From the NCBI GenBank assembly GCA_029962745.1, contig CM057162.1:10944222-11008221 (forward strand): a stretch of DNA of 64,000 nt, written 5' to 3'. The notes beneath the pieces were generated by a model. It was not told the DNA's origin. It did not search any database and saw only the letters and a list, made by a program, of their open reading frames with translations. Within the stretch, counting starts at the first letter, position 1. Every line of letters starts with the position of its first letter. The position numbers and the translations under genes are program-made. Positions 11,305-23,507 of this stretch are shown in pieces. Origin of the DNA: Echinometra lucunter (lineage: Eukaryota > Echinodermata > Echinoidea > Camarodonta > Echinometridae).

Positions 11305-11755
11305 GGGATTTTAGAAAGATGTGGTCCGATCTGAAAAGAAAACTGAGTAGAGAGATATCTAACATCACCCTGCTTTGCTTCTGCAAGAAACAGATTTGCT
11401 CAAAATGGAAAACTTCCTACTGTAAATCAATAAGGCAGTTACCTTGTCCTAGGCTCCCAAAAGGAACCTTGATGTACATTGTAAAATGAACTTGATGAAG
11501 TAACAGGAGTTAACTTCAGCCAAGTACATATAGGCATACATGTCAATAATTTATCTAACACCGATCACAACAAGCAAAATGAGGAAGAAAGGGCAATTTT
11601 ACAACCAAGAAACAAACAAAAATATGAACCATCAAGTCTTGTTTGTATCACAAGATTTACAGTACCTCATTCCATGAAATAGTACATGTAAAAAAGGGTC
11701 TGAGAAGTAAGACTACCTAGAGGCCACGGTCAGGGCTAAATTCATCAGCGGTCTC

Positions 11756-11784
11756 CTCTCTTTCTCTCTCTCTCTCTCTCTCTG
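11756..11784. repeat. (CT)n microsatellite
   Basis: A CT dinucleotide run of about 29 bp. Confidence 0.8.
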
Positions 11785-11862
11785 GAGGTGTGTCCCTGTG
11801 GTCAAAAGGTCACGACCTGAGATGAGGTCAAGTGGTTCTACAGCATAAGTTTGGTTACTTAC

Positions 11863-11907
11863 AGCACTGTGCCAGTATTCTGGCTTGAGTACTGGATAAT
11901 ACCACAA
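11863..11907 (-). CDS. weak candidate exon, 15 codons
   Basis: On the minus strand CCAATCCAG is followed by 45 open nucleotides reading LWYYPVLKPEYWHSA and then the donor GTAAGTAACC. The donor is good, but its last exon base is T, and the acceptor has a poor pyrimidine tract. A second AG inside (ATTATCCAG) would give a shorter exon. No relative is recognised, so chance is a real possibility. Confidence 0.2.
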
Positions 11908-12960
11908 CTGGATTGGAGCACTTCAGTCGTAGCTTATCCATCAGGCAAATTTTCAAATTGTTTTGAGAGTCTCAGATAAAATTGAGAACAAAGCTTGGTG
12001 AGTATGGGCTGGCATCAAACTATATCCCTCCATGTCATAATGTGGTCTGTATTCCAGGCAGGGAAGATTCTCCTAATCTGAAAGACACTATCTACTCTTT
12101 TGATGACTGAAATAATCACACTTTCAGTTTATACATTTTTACAATATTACATGTATGTAGGAATTATCCATTTTCGTATGCATAAAGTTTACCAAAAAAA
12201 AGAAGGTAAATTAATGAATGAAGAGAATGCATATAATTTGCATATAGCTGGTTTTGCTAACCAGTGTTTGTGCTAAGCTAATTAAGCACATGTTATATGT
12301 CAGATTTTGAAAAGAGAAACAAATAACAAAGATGGGCATTCATAAAGTTCAGCTGAACCATACATTTTTCTAACTCTGTAAATAGATACCTAACACTCTG
12401 ACCCACAGTGACACAAGAAACTTCAAACCTGACAATGAATAAAAATGACTAAAATTATGATTGATATAGTTCGTAATACCCATCACTCGACTGTATGTAA
12501 TAATATTTGAACATGTTAATAAACATATCATTCAACACGCATTGAGGGCCTAGCTCACCACCACTAGTGCAAAAGAGGGTTGAAAAAATTGGAAATAAAC
12601 GATGACCTACAAAGTTTTCGGTGTTCACGAGACACAGGATTACAGCACACAGTGCACTGATTGAGAGAGAAGATCTAGCTGGTCTCACTCCAGGCTTTGG
12701 TTGTTTTATGTTTACGACACTATCAATGTTCGGGGCTGCAATATTATCTAGCAAATTGTTTACAATACCAGTCCTTCTTCTGCATATGATTGTTTTATTT
12801 ATTCAATTTTTATTGATATAAATCAAGACCCGTCATATAAATCACAAATTTATGATTAGACAAAGCACGAAAGAGAGTTCCAGTGTATTATACTTGCTTA
12901 CTTATGATTCATTTTCAAAGAGTACTTTTGTATTCATTTCATATATGTTACTGAAAAATC
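11908..12960. other. non-coding stretch, nothing recognised
   Basis: Short open frames exist on both strands but lack splice support. Confidence 0.3.
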
Positions 12961-13016
12961 TTGTACTTATATGAATGCTGAAGAAATGATGAAATCAAAT
13001 CAAATCAAATCAAACC
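12961..13016 (+). repeat. (AAATC)n run, possible LINE 3' tail
   Basis: GATGAAATCAAATCAAATC repeats four to five times after an AT-rich stretch, a form common at the 3' end of CR1/L2 LINEs. No RT-derived peptide is visible upstream, so the assignment is tentative. Confidence 0.4.
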
Positions 13017-13304
13017 CATCAACCTCGGATGGTGGAGGAAGAGAATCATCTGGAAAAGTATAAAAAAGCTTAGAGGAAACTATGTGTCAACATCTACCAT
13101 AGATATCAATGAGCACTTCACCTTATATCGCCTCCCTCAATACGGGGGTATACAGGCAACATTCTGGTATAACTTTGGAGAGTGTGAGAGCAAGCAGAGG
13201 ATAGCCCTTTTCTATATCTACCATAAATCTAAAATTGAGGATTTCACCACTTATCGCCTCTCTTGCTTGGGTAACATTCGGGTCAGAGAGATCCCCTATA
13301 ACAA

Positions 13305-13475
13305 TCTAAGCTTGCGGCAAGCTCATAATAAACTTGTGGCATGCATAACAAGCGTGTTTTTGACAAAATAAGCTTAGAAAATGATGGCAAGCTTACTGGA
13401 AGCATGCCACAAGCTTGCCACAAGCTTGCAGGAAGAGTGGCAAGCTTGCAGAAAAAATGGCAAGCTTAGTACATA
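13305..13475. repeat. cluster of TGGCAAGCTTG motifs
   Basis: AAGCTTGC(G/C) and its complement recur about eight times in 170 bp, for example GCATGCCACAAGCTTGCCAC and GGCAAGCTTGCAG. The copies are irregularly spaced and partly inverted. Confidence 0.5.
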
Positions 13476-13783
13476 TACTAGAAGCTGGAGTTATTTTCAT
13501 ATCTAATAAAGATCTCAAATGAGCTCTACACCAAGCATTTCAACTTTCAATGCCTCTCTCACTACAAGAGTATATGGGCATGATCCTTGTACAACTTTAC
13601 TTATGGTGAGAGACAGACTAGACATTAGAGTTACTCCATATCTTCCAAAGATCTAATAACGAAATATAGCATTTCGTCTGTTTGTGCCTCTCTTGCTACA
13701 GGAGTATGGCTTCCTTCTCTATTTCCTCAGTAGAAAATACCCCAGATTTAAGAATGTACTGTAATCAGATCTGAACATTCCTA

Positions 13784-13799
13784 AAAAAAAAAAAAAAAA
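13784..13799. repeat. poly(A) run
   Basis: A run of 16 A following TCCT, interrupted afterwards by G. It is too isolated to call a retroelement tail. Confidence 0.6.
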
Positions 13800-14154
13800 G
13801 AAAAACCTATTTTAGCACTTTTATGAGGCATACGTTCAGGTTCAGTGGTAGATTTATAACAAGTACAATTAAGCTCCAGGGCAGAAGTTTTAATTGTGCC
13901 TAAAAGAAAAAGTGGAGCAATTGCTGACTGGGTCACAGTGTCATAAAACAATGACAGAAGAAAGGAAAAAAAGTTTGAAAATACCTTGTAGATAGACTAA
14001 GGCATGGGAGCTAGACATGTGACAGCTCAAAAACTGGGACTGAGATTTGTGGTGGGATTACGCTGGTGCCTGTGGGTTGGACGGGCGGAGACGGTGCAGG
14101 CTCAAGTTCAGAGGCACAGAGGACTGGAGAACGATGGAGGGATGGGGGAGAGGG

Positions 14155-14196
14155 GTGGGAAAAAGGAAGGGGAGAGAGAGAAAAAAAGAGATGATC

Positions 14197-14231
<35 letters not shown>

Positions 14232-14870
14232 AAAGAAAAGGAGAGGGGGAGATGGGAGAAAGCAGGGAAGAGAGAGAATGGGAATACAGGAGGAATGTGA
14301 AAGATATACAGAGTAAAGGAGAGAGAGATGGATTGGTGCAGATAGTGCAGGCTCAAGTTCAGGGAAACAGAAGATTGTAGGAAAGACAAAGGAATGATCG
14401 TGCTGGAGAGAAAGGGAGACAAAAAGAGACAGACAAAATAAAACCAATAAAAAAGCAGATAAAAGCACACAGAGAGATAGGGAGACAGGAACAGAAAAGA
14501 GAAACAAACATGTAAAGATACAGAACAGATAAAAAAGAGACTGAGACAGAGAGAGACAGAGAAAGAGACAGAGAAAGGAGGCAAGGGAGAGATTTAACCC
14601 AGAGAGAGAATGTGAAAGAGAAGAAAAAGAATGGGAGATATAGAGGAACAGGAAAGATGTAAGAGAGTAAGGCAGGCAGCACATTAAGAATAACAGAGAT
14701 GAAGAAAGGGTAGAGTGAGAAAGATGGAAAAATGAAGGACAGATTGGTAAAGGACAGAAAGGAAAGAAAACCATATAAGAGAGAGAACAGGGTGACTGTG
14801 AAAGAGTGAAGGAGAATGATGGGAGAGAGAGGAGAGAGAGAGGAGGAGAAGGAGAAAGAAGTCCTTGACA
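14155..14870. repeat. ~700 bp polypurine (GA-rich) tract
   Basis: The plus strand is almost entirely A and G, with pure (GA)n near 14200-14228 and repeated GAGAGACAGA words. Several long overlapping minus-strand open frames here are composition artefacts of Ser, Leu and Phe. Such tracts can form triplex or unusual structures, which the sequence permits but does not prove. Confidence 0.75.
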
Positions 14871-15221
14871 ATGGACCCATTTCCACACATCTTCAAGCTT
14901 GGGGTCGGTGAGGGTGAGAGAAGGACGAACGGCCTCCAGGCATACATATGTTTGTGTTTGGATGTAGTTGTTTTCTTAGAAAGAAAGACTTGTATGGATA
15001 GAGATATATTCTGCGGATCAAGACGATAACTGCCAAAAAAAGAGATACATGCACAATGTCTTGATTGTGAAAATTGCTGTAAGATGAAGAAGGTTAAGTG
15101 TCAGTCCAATTGTGCGCGAAGACGTAATGGATGGTGAAAGTGATTTGTATGGAATGAGGGAATCGGGGGAATGGAATGGAATGAAACAGTGATAATCATA
15201 ATTATGATAATGGTGCTTGAG

Positions 15222-15455
15222 ATGATGATGATAATAAAGATAGGGATGATGATGATTATGATGGGGATGATGACGATGATGATGATGATGATGATAAGGG
15301 TGATGATTTATCTCATAATGATACTATAGTGCTGGTGATGATGATGATGTATGATGATAATGATGATGGGATGATGATGGTGATGATGATGACAGGGATG
15401 ATGATGATGATGATGATGATGAGAGGGATGATGATGATGATAATGACGATGATGG

Positions 15456-15495
<40 letters not shown>

Positions 15496-15545
15496 AATGA
15501 TAATGATAATGATAATGATAATGACAATGACTTATCTCATGATGA
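15222..15545. repeat. (GAT)n / (AATGAT)n microsatellite
   Basis: About 320 bp of imperfect GAT and GATAAT repeats. The word TTATCTCATAATGATACTATA at 15308 recurs diverged at 15531, suggesting an internal duplication. The open frames of Met, Asp or Ser runs are artefacts. Confidence 0.85.
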
Positions 15546-15884
15546 TTCTATAGCACTGGTGGTGACGACTGATGATAATGTATGATGATGAGGGTCATGC
15601 TGATAAGGGTGACCACCATGATGATGAAAATGGATCCAATTGTTACAATATATTTCAATAAGTGGATATTAAGTGGACATTAAACCATAACCGAGTTATT
15701 ACAGTTGTTCAGCATATACCACACTCTGAACTTGGTTCATTCTCTCAAATGAAAATGGGGTCCGGTATAAACCCGCTGGGGGCCTGACCCTCTATTTGCA
15801 CAAGGCATGAAATGTGCAAGGTATTTTTACCCGGAATTGGCATGCACTGCCTACACTAAAAGTCAGCTTTGTTTCTTGTGTGCC

Positions 15885-15955
15885 TTTAACCCGTTGCCTT
15901 AGGGAACCGGGTGATGTATGTGGGAATTAGGATATTCAGTAGTCAATGGGTTAAA
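15885..15955. mobile_element. ~71 bp mini inverted-repeat element, copy 1
   Basis: TTTAACCCGTTG at the left pairs with CAATGGGTTAAA at the right. Its reverse complement resembles 31571-31653, sharing TTGACTA(C/A)TGAAT and AATTCCCACA. It may be a tiny MITE. Confidence 0.4.
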
Positions 15956-16051
15956 CCAGATGATTCATGCCATATTTAAAGAAATATAGAAATAAAAGTT
16001 AGAAAAGATGGCACTGAAATCATGGCAAAAAACAATTAAGAGTTATGTTAT

Positions 16052-16490
16052 TTGAAATGATGAAAAGACAACTCAGGGTATCATAAGGAATTACATATTA
16101 AGAACCATTTTGTAGCAATTTCAATAATCAATCCCTCCCAAAATTTCTTGCTGATATTTTGCTCGATATATACAATGATGCCACAACTCAGAGTGTCACA
16201 AAGAATGCAGACAGCACACTAAATCATACCATTTTCAAAATCAACCCCACTGAAATTTCTTTTCTTTATTGTAAATGAAGATAGAACTCCAAACATCAGA
16301 AGGAATTCTTGATGGAGAATGAAAAGATACTGTATAGTAACAATTTAATTGTTGATCGCTCTCAAATTTCACGCAGCTGTTTTGCTTGCTATGTCAATGA
16401 AGATACAACTCAGAACGTCATAAGGAATTACTGATAGCACAACAAGTTGTAACAATCTTAGTGTTCATCCCCGTCAAATTTCACAAAGGG
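16052..16490. repeat. diverged tandem repeat, about four units of 100-125 bp
   Basis: Units start near 16054, 16171, 16273 and 16395 with ATGAAGATA(C/G)AACTC, then GTCATAAGGAATTACTGATA, and end in TCAAATTTCAC. The units have diverged by an estimated 25-35 percent, so the array is old. Confidence 0.55.
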
Positions 16491-16765
16491 GTGTCGCAGG
16501 GACCCTCGATGGCCTAGAAACAAGAACGACAACAACAAAGACATTTACGCCTTGGCAACTTGCCTCCTGCACATGAATAACAGAAAGTAAACATTCCATC
16601 AACATACGTTCTTCCGCAGCACATCTATGATGCCGAACCTGCAAATTCCACCTCTCGTGTTTCTGCCCCAACATAAGAAAAATTTTCAGTCCGCGGGGAC
16701 CTCTCTTGTTGGGGCTGTGCCACACTAACGATGCAAACGTGAGTTCACTGTCATCAGTCCAACAA

Positions 16766-17050
16766 AAGAATAGGCCTGTTCTTATTAGTCTGACTTTAAA
16801 AATAGCCTATCATGATGCAGATAATTAGTCTCATTACAATTAGCTAGGAGTAATCCACTGTAAAGACCCAAATAAGAGGCTACTTCATCATTATGCTTTG
16901 GATATTTCTTGCATTATTTTACAGAGCAAACTAGGAGTATTCAATGAAATAGCCTGTTGTTTGGGGCAATTAGCACACTAATTAAGCTGGTGTGAAGAAG
17001 TACATTTGGTTAGATGCTCATGGTTTTGGGGGGTTTTTTATCTTGCACTA
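16766..17050 (+). other. diverged dispersed segment A (pairs with 33492-33760), homeodomain-like sites
   Basis: AATAGGCCTGTTCTTATTAG, then AAAATAGCCT and CAATTAGCT, align in the same order with AATAGGCCCGTCTTCATCAG, AAAATAGCCTG and GAACTAGCT near 33492. The segment also holds several TAATTA/CAATTAG words of the kind bound by homeodomain proteins. It could be an old repeat or a duplicated regulatory element. Confidence 0.35.
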
Positions 17051-17109
17051 AACCTGCTTGCATACTACATGTAGGACCATTCAACTTCAGCTAATGGAAA
17101 ACGGGAACT

Positions 17110-17520
17110 TCAAAATTGCTTGGCTAGTGGAAAACCACTTCATGGACCAACAAAAGAACACGACATGATGTGGGTGCCCCTTGGGCATTATTGGGAAGGG
17201 GAATTTAAAACCAAGACCAACTTCTCAAGCAGCCGTCACTGGTCTTCTATTCTGGGCTTGTGCCTGCTGGAGTTAATGGAATACCACCACATAGACCAAC
17301 AAAAGAATAAGAAATGATCCAAATGCTCCTTGGGCTGAAAGGGAAGGGAGACATAAAACTTGGACCTATTTACTGAAGGACAAGTAGCAGTGACTGGTCT
17401 TCTATTTTGAGTTCAAGCTTGCTCTGGCTTCTGGAGAAGCACAATGGCACCTATAATGGACCAACAAGAGCTACAGCTTGCACAGGCTAATGGTAAAGCA
17501 CCTCACAGACCAACAAAAGA
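17110..17520. repeat. tandem repeat, three units of ~150-165 bp
   Basis: GGACCAACAAAAGAA-like words occur at about 17144, 17293, 17458 and 17506, each with nearby GACTGGTCTTCTATT and CTTGGGC. Units are clearly related but diverged. The open frame across them has no splice support. Confidence 0.6.
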
Positions 17521-18297
17521 CAGAGACGTGAGGTAAGCCCATCTTGGCCCTCCTCCCAGATGGTTTTAATAAGGCGGCATTCCCGGAACCAACACCTGGC
17601 AGGTTTTATGTGTATTTTCACCTCTGGATTTTTCAGTCCCATCTGACAATTAGTTCTAGGCATGGCAGGATGAAGGAGGGCAAGTGGTACATGAGATGAT
17701 GATATCAGTTCATTACAGGTTGGAGATAACATAGATGATATACAATGGTTAATGAAAGGGCTATGGAAAAAGCAAATACAATGCGAGGAAAATGAAAAAA
17801 AAAATAGTCAAGGTGTAGGGGGAAGTGAGCAAAACAAAGACATGAGAGCAAATTAAAGCTACAATTTTTTCCTTTATTGAATTTCAATGAGTTTTCATGG
17901 AAATTTGAGGAGTTTTACCCTTACATTCTGAACAAGTTGCAATTGAAAAACTTCCACAAACATTTCAAAATTTTAATTGTACTTTCAGTGGATAAGAACA
18001 GCCACTGCAACAATAATTCTATGAATGTTTCCATAATTTTAATATTTTCTAAGCCTGGAATAAATCAACATCTAACATTCACTACCTTATGTCTTTACAA
18101 AAAGCATAATACTAAAAGAGCCCTACATATGTAGTAGGCTGACGACTCCTAAACGAAGGAACAAAGTGACCCGCCTACAAATCCTCATCACCCCAGCAAA
18201 TCAGCAAGGCATTGCATTTAATTCTCTATCTTGCAACAACCTACGACTTGACTTTTCATTCCCCTTCTCTGACATGCATTCCATATTCCTCACTTAC

Positions 18298-18330
18298 CTT
18301 GAAAACAAAACCGTTCCAGATTGCAGCCCC
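18298..18330 (-). CDS. candidate 33 nt microexon of an unidentified gene
   Basis: On the minus strand the acceptor TTTCATCTCTCAAACAATTTTTAG precedes 33 nt and the donor AAG|GTAAGTGAGG, both close to consensus. In phase 0 the exon reads GAAIWNGFVFK, but all three frames are open, so length and phase give no test of coding. The IWNGF string faintly recalls the first strand of SPOC domains, which is not enough for a call. With the exon at 7422 it supports a minus-strand gene with long introns in the left half of the window. Confidence 0.4.
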
Positions 18331-18775
18331 CTAAAAATTGTTTGAGAGATGAAATCATAGAGGTGTTCGGATAACGTAAGCCTTTTGCAGACTAAATGGA
18401 ATCGTAAGTGGTAACAAATAAGGGATTTTCGACATTCTTTCACCGAAACAAACAAGCCTTAGCTCGGCTGAGGCAAACATGTGCTAATAAGCTTCAAGGA
18501 TCAATTTGTCTTGGAGGATTTTGAAACTGATATTGTTTCTTGGCATTTTCATAGCCAAGTTCAAAGGTAGGAACAAAAATTTTCAACAGAGCATATGGTG
18601 AAATTGCTTATAATGGTTCAGAATGACTGGAAATAATAACATGAACATTTTGAAAACGGTTACTCTGTTAAGATAGAAGGGGAAGGGGGTGGCACTGGAA
18701 GTGTAGGAATTTTCAGAATCTTACATCTTTTACAATGTCCACTTATTCAAGGTACATGTAGGTGCTATGGTAAGC

Positions 18776-19130
18776 AATCTTTTGCTCATGCTGCCACTGC
18801 ACTTTGCAACACTGTCCTACAACTTGCACAATGTAAAAAGATTGAAGCTTCTAGTTCTACAGTGTATAAGTTAAAAACCCTCTTCAAGGCATTTTCCAAA
18901 ATCACTCATGCATGACCATCCAGGCGCCATGTTGTCCTTTTTCACTTTGTTTTCATACCAGCATTCCTGATTTGTATATCCCCTATCCATGTTCCTACAA
19001 ACTTCTAAAAAATTGATCTACATGTAGACAGCATAAGAGCTGCTATTTTTTGGCGACAATGCATGCATTTTGTTCAATGCGGTTGCATTTCTAGAGTTTA
19101 AAAGCAAATAATAAACATTTTGAATGAGCT
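18776..19130 (+). pseudogene. 5'-truncated CR1/L2-type LINE relic
   Basis: 18776-18915 reads YGKQSFAHAATALCNTV, then KLKTLFKAF and a TGA stop. This is the conserved end of CR1/L2 reverse transcriptase ORFs, usually YG(E/D)RSFxxAAPxLWNxLP ... FKxxLK, here with W changed to C. The following 3' region ends in AATAATAAACATTTTGAATG, a typical LINE tail. Confidence 0.65.
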
Positions 19131-20596
19131 TTAGTTGTGCAAGTGCATTGGGACTAGATAAGGCAGTGATGGCTATTCAGCAATTTACTCCACATATCAA
19201 ACACTTTACAAATAGAAAGAAAAAGGATTTTTGAATACACCCTGCTCACACCCTGCACGCAGTGTGTCAGTTTTAAGATCACTATGACTATGGCTTTGCC
19301 CTCTGACTTACCAAATATGTCACAAAAATGGTTTTAATAGGCACTATAAAATAGTATAAATGATGTGTTATTGATGGTCTCCATGACAGATAAGAATCTA
19401 TGCAGATGGTTTAAGGCTCCTAATATTCAATAAATCAAATTTACTATTTTCAAAGAAGCGATGTGATCTGAATAGAGCAGGATAACATTTCATTTGAGAG
19501 ATATGAGAAGTACTTTACACTTTGAAAATATTCTGACTTTGAAAGTACACCAACAGGGCATGAATTTAAACATACATTTACTTGTCTATGTGCAGTTGTA
19601 ACATTCTTCAAAAGTGCACCAATATGACTTACGAGGCAAAAATATGATCATAGACTTGCGTGCATGTAAGTTGTTTGGAGGAGAAGTGTGGCTGTATTAA
19701 AAAGAAGGTATGAAATGTGACAGTTTGTTTGTATGCATGCCAGAACAATGTGGGAACACCATTATTAATGCAGACTTGATTGGCTTTGAAGTTTCTTTGA
19801 GAGAACTATAAAAAGATGTCAATCACCAAAAAAAGCCTAAATTTAGTGCATGGAGACATGGCTTGAAATTTTAGACACCCCCCCCCCCCTTCTCTTGTCT
19901 CTGTTGGTTTAACATTTAATTCCATCACATTCAAATTTGTGTTTGCTTTTACTTTCTATTAGTGTGTGATTATCAAGTTAAAAAGTATTACTGTATAACT
20001 CTGCTGATAAAAGGAAACATGTATTGTCAAAATCTGATTATGGAGTTCCCAAGGGTACAAGTATGGGGCCACTTGTCTTTGTTTAGTATACTTAATGTAG
20101 AATGCATGTTTCAACTATAATCTTCTTCATTAAAACTATCATGAAGGACTAACATTTAATAGCAAGAATCTATTTGAATCAGACTGAGGAATAACTCTGT
20201 GAAGCTCTATTGAAATTCAATTTTTCTGCAAATTCTAGCCCCTATACCTTGAAACTTTTCGTCTTGTTTTCTGCATATCTGTCTTTCCAGAGATAATCAC
20301 AGCCTTTTTGTCTTTGAGAGAACAACTGTTCTTGCTTCCTAGATCCTACACCCCTGGCAGACTGACAGTGATGAATTGGGAGTAGGTTTTTGGAGTCAGA
20401 AGTGTTGGGATTCTAGCCCTGCTTGGCCTAGCTTTCAGACAATATCATATTGTACCTTCGCCAATTGCACAAATTGAACCGTAAACTCGGACTGGTGCTA
20501 CTTCCTTCAGAATCATTCGATTTTGGTACAAAATATATGTATGCAGTATCTTCCATACAGCCACACTCAAGTTAGCTCTGGCCTAGTATTTAGCCT
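19131..20596. other. intron-like stretch, nothing recognised
   Basis: AT-rich, with a C run at 19879-19889. A GTAAGTCAG donor-like site on the minus strand near 19313 lacks a convincing exon. Confidence 0.3.
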
Positions 20597-20600
20597 TTAA

Positions 20601-21089
20601 AGGCATTGGTTAATGTTGATATGATTTTAAAAAAATCATTTTACTACTTAGAAATGGGATAAACATGAGGGTTATATTGTAAAAATACCAGTCTGAAAGT
20701 TTCTAAGAATAATATCCATAGGAAGTATTTTCAAATATTAGAAATGTAAAGCAATGTTTGAAAAATATATAAGGGTCAGTTGCACAGACTAGACATAAGG
20801 AGTGCGCATGCATGCGCGCATGGCTCACCGGACCGTACTGTGTGTATTGGCGTATCACGCAGATGGAGGCAGATGACAGTTTTTTTCTGAACTCAAGCAA
20901 AACGGTCCTCTTTTTTGTTGTCTCTGAGACAAAAATGCTAAAATGGTCGTTTGCGTCTTACTAACAGTTTTTCATTCAAAATTATGGTTGGTTTCAGGGT
21001 TTTTGAGTACAAATACGAATACTCATACATCTGTTTCATCTTAGTTGAGAATTTTTTAAATCGGCTGCTCACAAAGTTAGCCAATGCCT
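20601..21089 (+). mobile_element. TTAA-flanked MITE, copy 1 of 4
   Basis: The element begins AGGCATTGGTTAA and ends TTAGCCAATGCCT, and is flanked by TTAA at 20597-20600 and 21090-21093. The interior is shared with copies at 35518, 36852 and 44226: GGGTTATATTGTAAAAATAC, AGTCTGAAAGTTTC, ATTATGGTTGGTTTCAGGGT and TTTCATCTTAG. TTAA target sites are characteristic of piggyBac-type transposition. No transposase is encoded. Confidence 0.8.
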
Positions 21090-21093
21090 TTAA

Positions 21094-21594
21094 CTCTTTG
21101 CATGCTCAATCAGTTTCGAGGAATAAACTATGGCATTTGACTTGTTCTTCCAAAATTTATACTATGAAATTCTACTTCCCTTAGTGCAGGACTGATATTC
21201 GTTATTATTCTAAGCCATCACTTAAGCACACCAGATATTTTTCATTTTCAGGTACAATGGTGAACAATACGAAAGCTAATTATTACAATTGCTCAACTTA
21301 ATTATATGAATATGCACTGATACGAAAAGAACGCTCAAGGAATTAAAGCTACATGTATCTCTTACACTTATACAAAATGTTTATAAGACTACATCATGAC
21401 AGCTTAAGATTAATGCTAAGGGAAATGCATGTTAATTGACAATCACACTGCCATCACAACTGGGTAATTACATGTACAATGGTACAGAAGAAGCAGAGGC
21501 AGGTGAATCCAATATATGTAATAAAAGTTATAACTGATTTGTGGTTTAATTGTTGATTACTTTGTGAAGGAGCTGACAGGCATCTGGGCCCTGC
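21094..21594. other. non-coding stretch, nothing recognised
   Basis: No exon or repeat family was identified. Confidence 0.3.
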
Positions 21595-21736
21595 TTCATA
21601 AAACTTGCTATCAGTAACAACTGGCACATTTCTATGACAAATCTGCTCTCAGCCAATCAGATATGAGAATTTCAGTAGCTTATATCAGTTATTGCAACTT
21701 GTAATTGAAAGCAACTTTTATGAAACAGGGGCCCTG
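21595..21736. mobile_element. ~142 bp MITE (TTTCATAAAACTTGTTATCA family), copy 2, inverted
   Basis: The reverse complement matches 8292-8441, including the central CTGATTGGCTGAGAGCA and the ends GGGCCC(C/T)GTTTCATAAAA. Terminal inverted repeats are about 30 bp. Confidence 0.7.
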
Positions 21737-21769
21737 ACCGTAAATAACTCCACTCCAGGGGATTATTCT

Positions 21770-22480
21770 CTTTATCCTGTCTTATTTCTTGGTAATCCTC
21801 CAGGTCTCATGAAAACATATAAGAAGAGAGTACAACAGGAGAGAAAATAAAAGAAGTATAGAAATACACAAAGGGGAAAGATACTGACAGAAAGGGAGAG
21901 ATGAAGCAAAATGGTGGAAGAAAACAAGGTTGTAGTGAGAAAGTTAAAACTGACAAAAAAGGAAAATAGACCAACAGATAAAGAAAGACTATTAGAAATG
22001 AATGATATAGAGATAATGAAGAGGAGAAAACAAGGGAAGATGAAAGGAAAGGAAAAGAAGAAGAGGAAAATGAGAGACTGAGAGGATAACAGAGATAAGG
22101 TATGGGAAGGGAAAGGAAGACTTAGAAACATAGCCGTAATTACTAATCATCATCATCGCCTTAATGATAGCAATGATAAATTATGTTTATATGCACATAG
22201 CAAAAATGATTAAAATCATGACATACACAAAATGGTAGGAACTGAAAGAAAAACAGAAAGAGTGCAGAGATGTAAGGGACAAGGGGCAGTGCAAGTTGAA
22301 AATACAGCAAGAGACAAACAGACAGAAAGAGATGAAAGGACAAGATTCCACAGAATAGAACCTCAAAGGGAAACAGTACAGAAAGAGTAAAGAGGCCTAT
22401 GGACAACGGAACAGAGCAAGATGAAAATAAAGAATGAGCCGACAAGACAGAAGAAGAAAGGACAAGCATACCTGACCAAG
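21770..22480. repeat. purine-rich tract
   Basis: The plus strand is strongly enriched in A and G with GAAAGG and AGAGAG words, less extreme than at 14155. Minus-strand open frames of Phe, Leu and Ser are artefacts. Confidence 0.5.
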
Positions 22481-22706
22481 ATGTGGTACAAATCAGCTTT
22501 GGATTGGGGCTAGGAAATCTAGCGGATCAACCAGCGGGAGTTCTCGTTAAATCTACCCCTGATTATCAAACATGTGTCTGGTTAATGTTTTTGACAAGTG
22601 CACCAAGCTTCTCAACCATCTTCATACAACCCTCAAATTGAACTCTTTTATTTTTTTAAATTTAATTCTGAACTCACAATTTTTGCATTACTGCCCTCTA
22701 TTTTAG

Positions 22707-22760
22707 AAAAAAATTATCAAGAAAGAGTAGCTATGAGAAACTGTACAAGAACACATCAAG
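22707..22760 (+). CDS. weak candidate plus-strand exon, 18 codons
   Basis: CTGCCCTCTATTTTAG is a good acceptor and CAAG|GTAAAAAG a passable donor. The 54 nt between are open in one frame that starts with one leftover base, reading KKLSRKSSYEKLYKNTS, a basic serine-rich peptide. Length is a multiple of three, so the exon would be phase-symmetric. No homologue is recognised and it lies among minus-strand candidates. Confidence 0.25.
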
Positions 22761-23505
22761 GTAAAAAGTGTTTTTCTTTATATTTGTATATGAATATTGT
22801 CTTCTCTTCCTTTTCTTTCCTCTTCTTTTTTTTTTTCTTATTGGACGCTCTGAAACTTGACAGCTTGTTTATAAATATATTTTGATAAGTTAGTGGAGAA
22901 AGTGGTGAGATACTTCAGCATTTAAAGTTGAATTATATTTATCAAAAATGTAGTTTTTATTTCGTCTTTGTATATTTCACACATTAAAAAAAAGGAAAAG
23001 AAAAGGGGCAAAAAGAGAAATTATTAAAAATCATTAAGAATTTTTAAATCCCTTTAATTGAACCAATTTATTACATCAAATTCGACCCTTTTTGCAAAAA
23101 AAAATGATGCGTTTAAAGTTCTCTGATGCATACTGCACAGGCAGATGAAACCTTAAATATATGACATCAATTTAAAAATGTATATATAATAACTATCAGT
23201 GAATAAAGCCACGGTAAATTGACATCAAACAAAATTAGACAGTAATGAAGACCTCATGTTAGAAGTACAGCATCGAAGGTCAAAGGTTATTGAGATGGAA
23301 GTAAACACACAGCTGGAGTGCAGATTCCACAACCGACTTCTATTTACCCTGTTTACTTTGTAGTTCTTTATAGCTATGGCCTTTGTTACGTGTTCACACT
23401 GTACAAAAAGCTTCCAAGAACTATCACTTCAATGAAAGATATTCAACTGAAAAAAATCCTATCTTGAACGAATACTTGATTTCCTGATTAATTTGACTGA
23501 AAATA
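22761..23505. other. AT-rich stretch, nothing recognised
   Basis: Poly-T and poly-A rich. No repeat or exon was identified. Confidence 0.3.
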
Positions 23506-23507
23506 GA

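Noticed and set aside
14108..14888. Long minus-strand open frames of 158-230 codons
   Set aside because: They overlap in several frames and consist of Ser, Leu, Phe and Cys encoded by a polypyrimidine strand; this is compositional.
15324..15553. Poly-Ser and poly-Met/Asp frames
   Set aside because: Products of the GAT microsatellite.
19314..19350. Minus-strand donor TTTG|GTAAGTCAG
   Set aside because: The only possible acceptor is weak and the exon is T-rich.
22472..22509. Minus-strand 38 nt segment between TTTCCTAG and CAG|GTATGC
   Set aside because: The acceptor lacks a pyrimidine tract and the peptide (PQSKADLYHILV) is too short to test.
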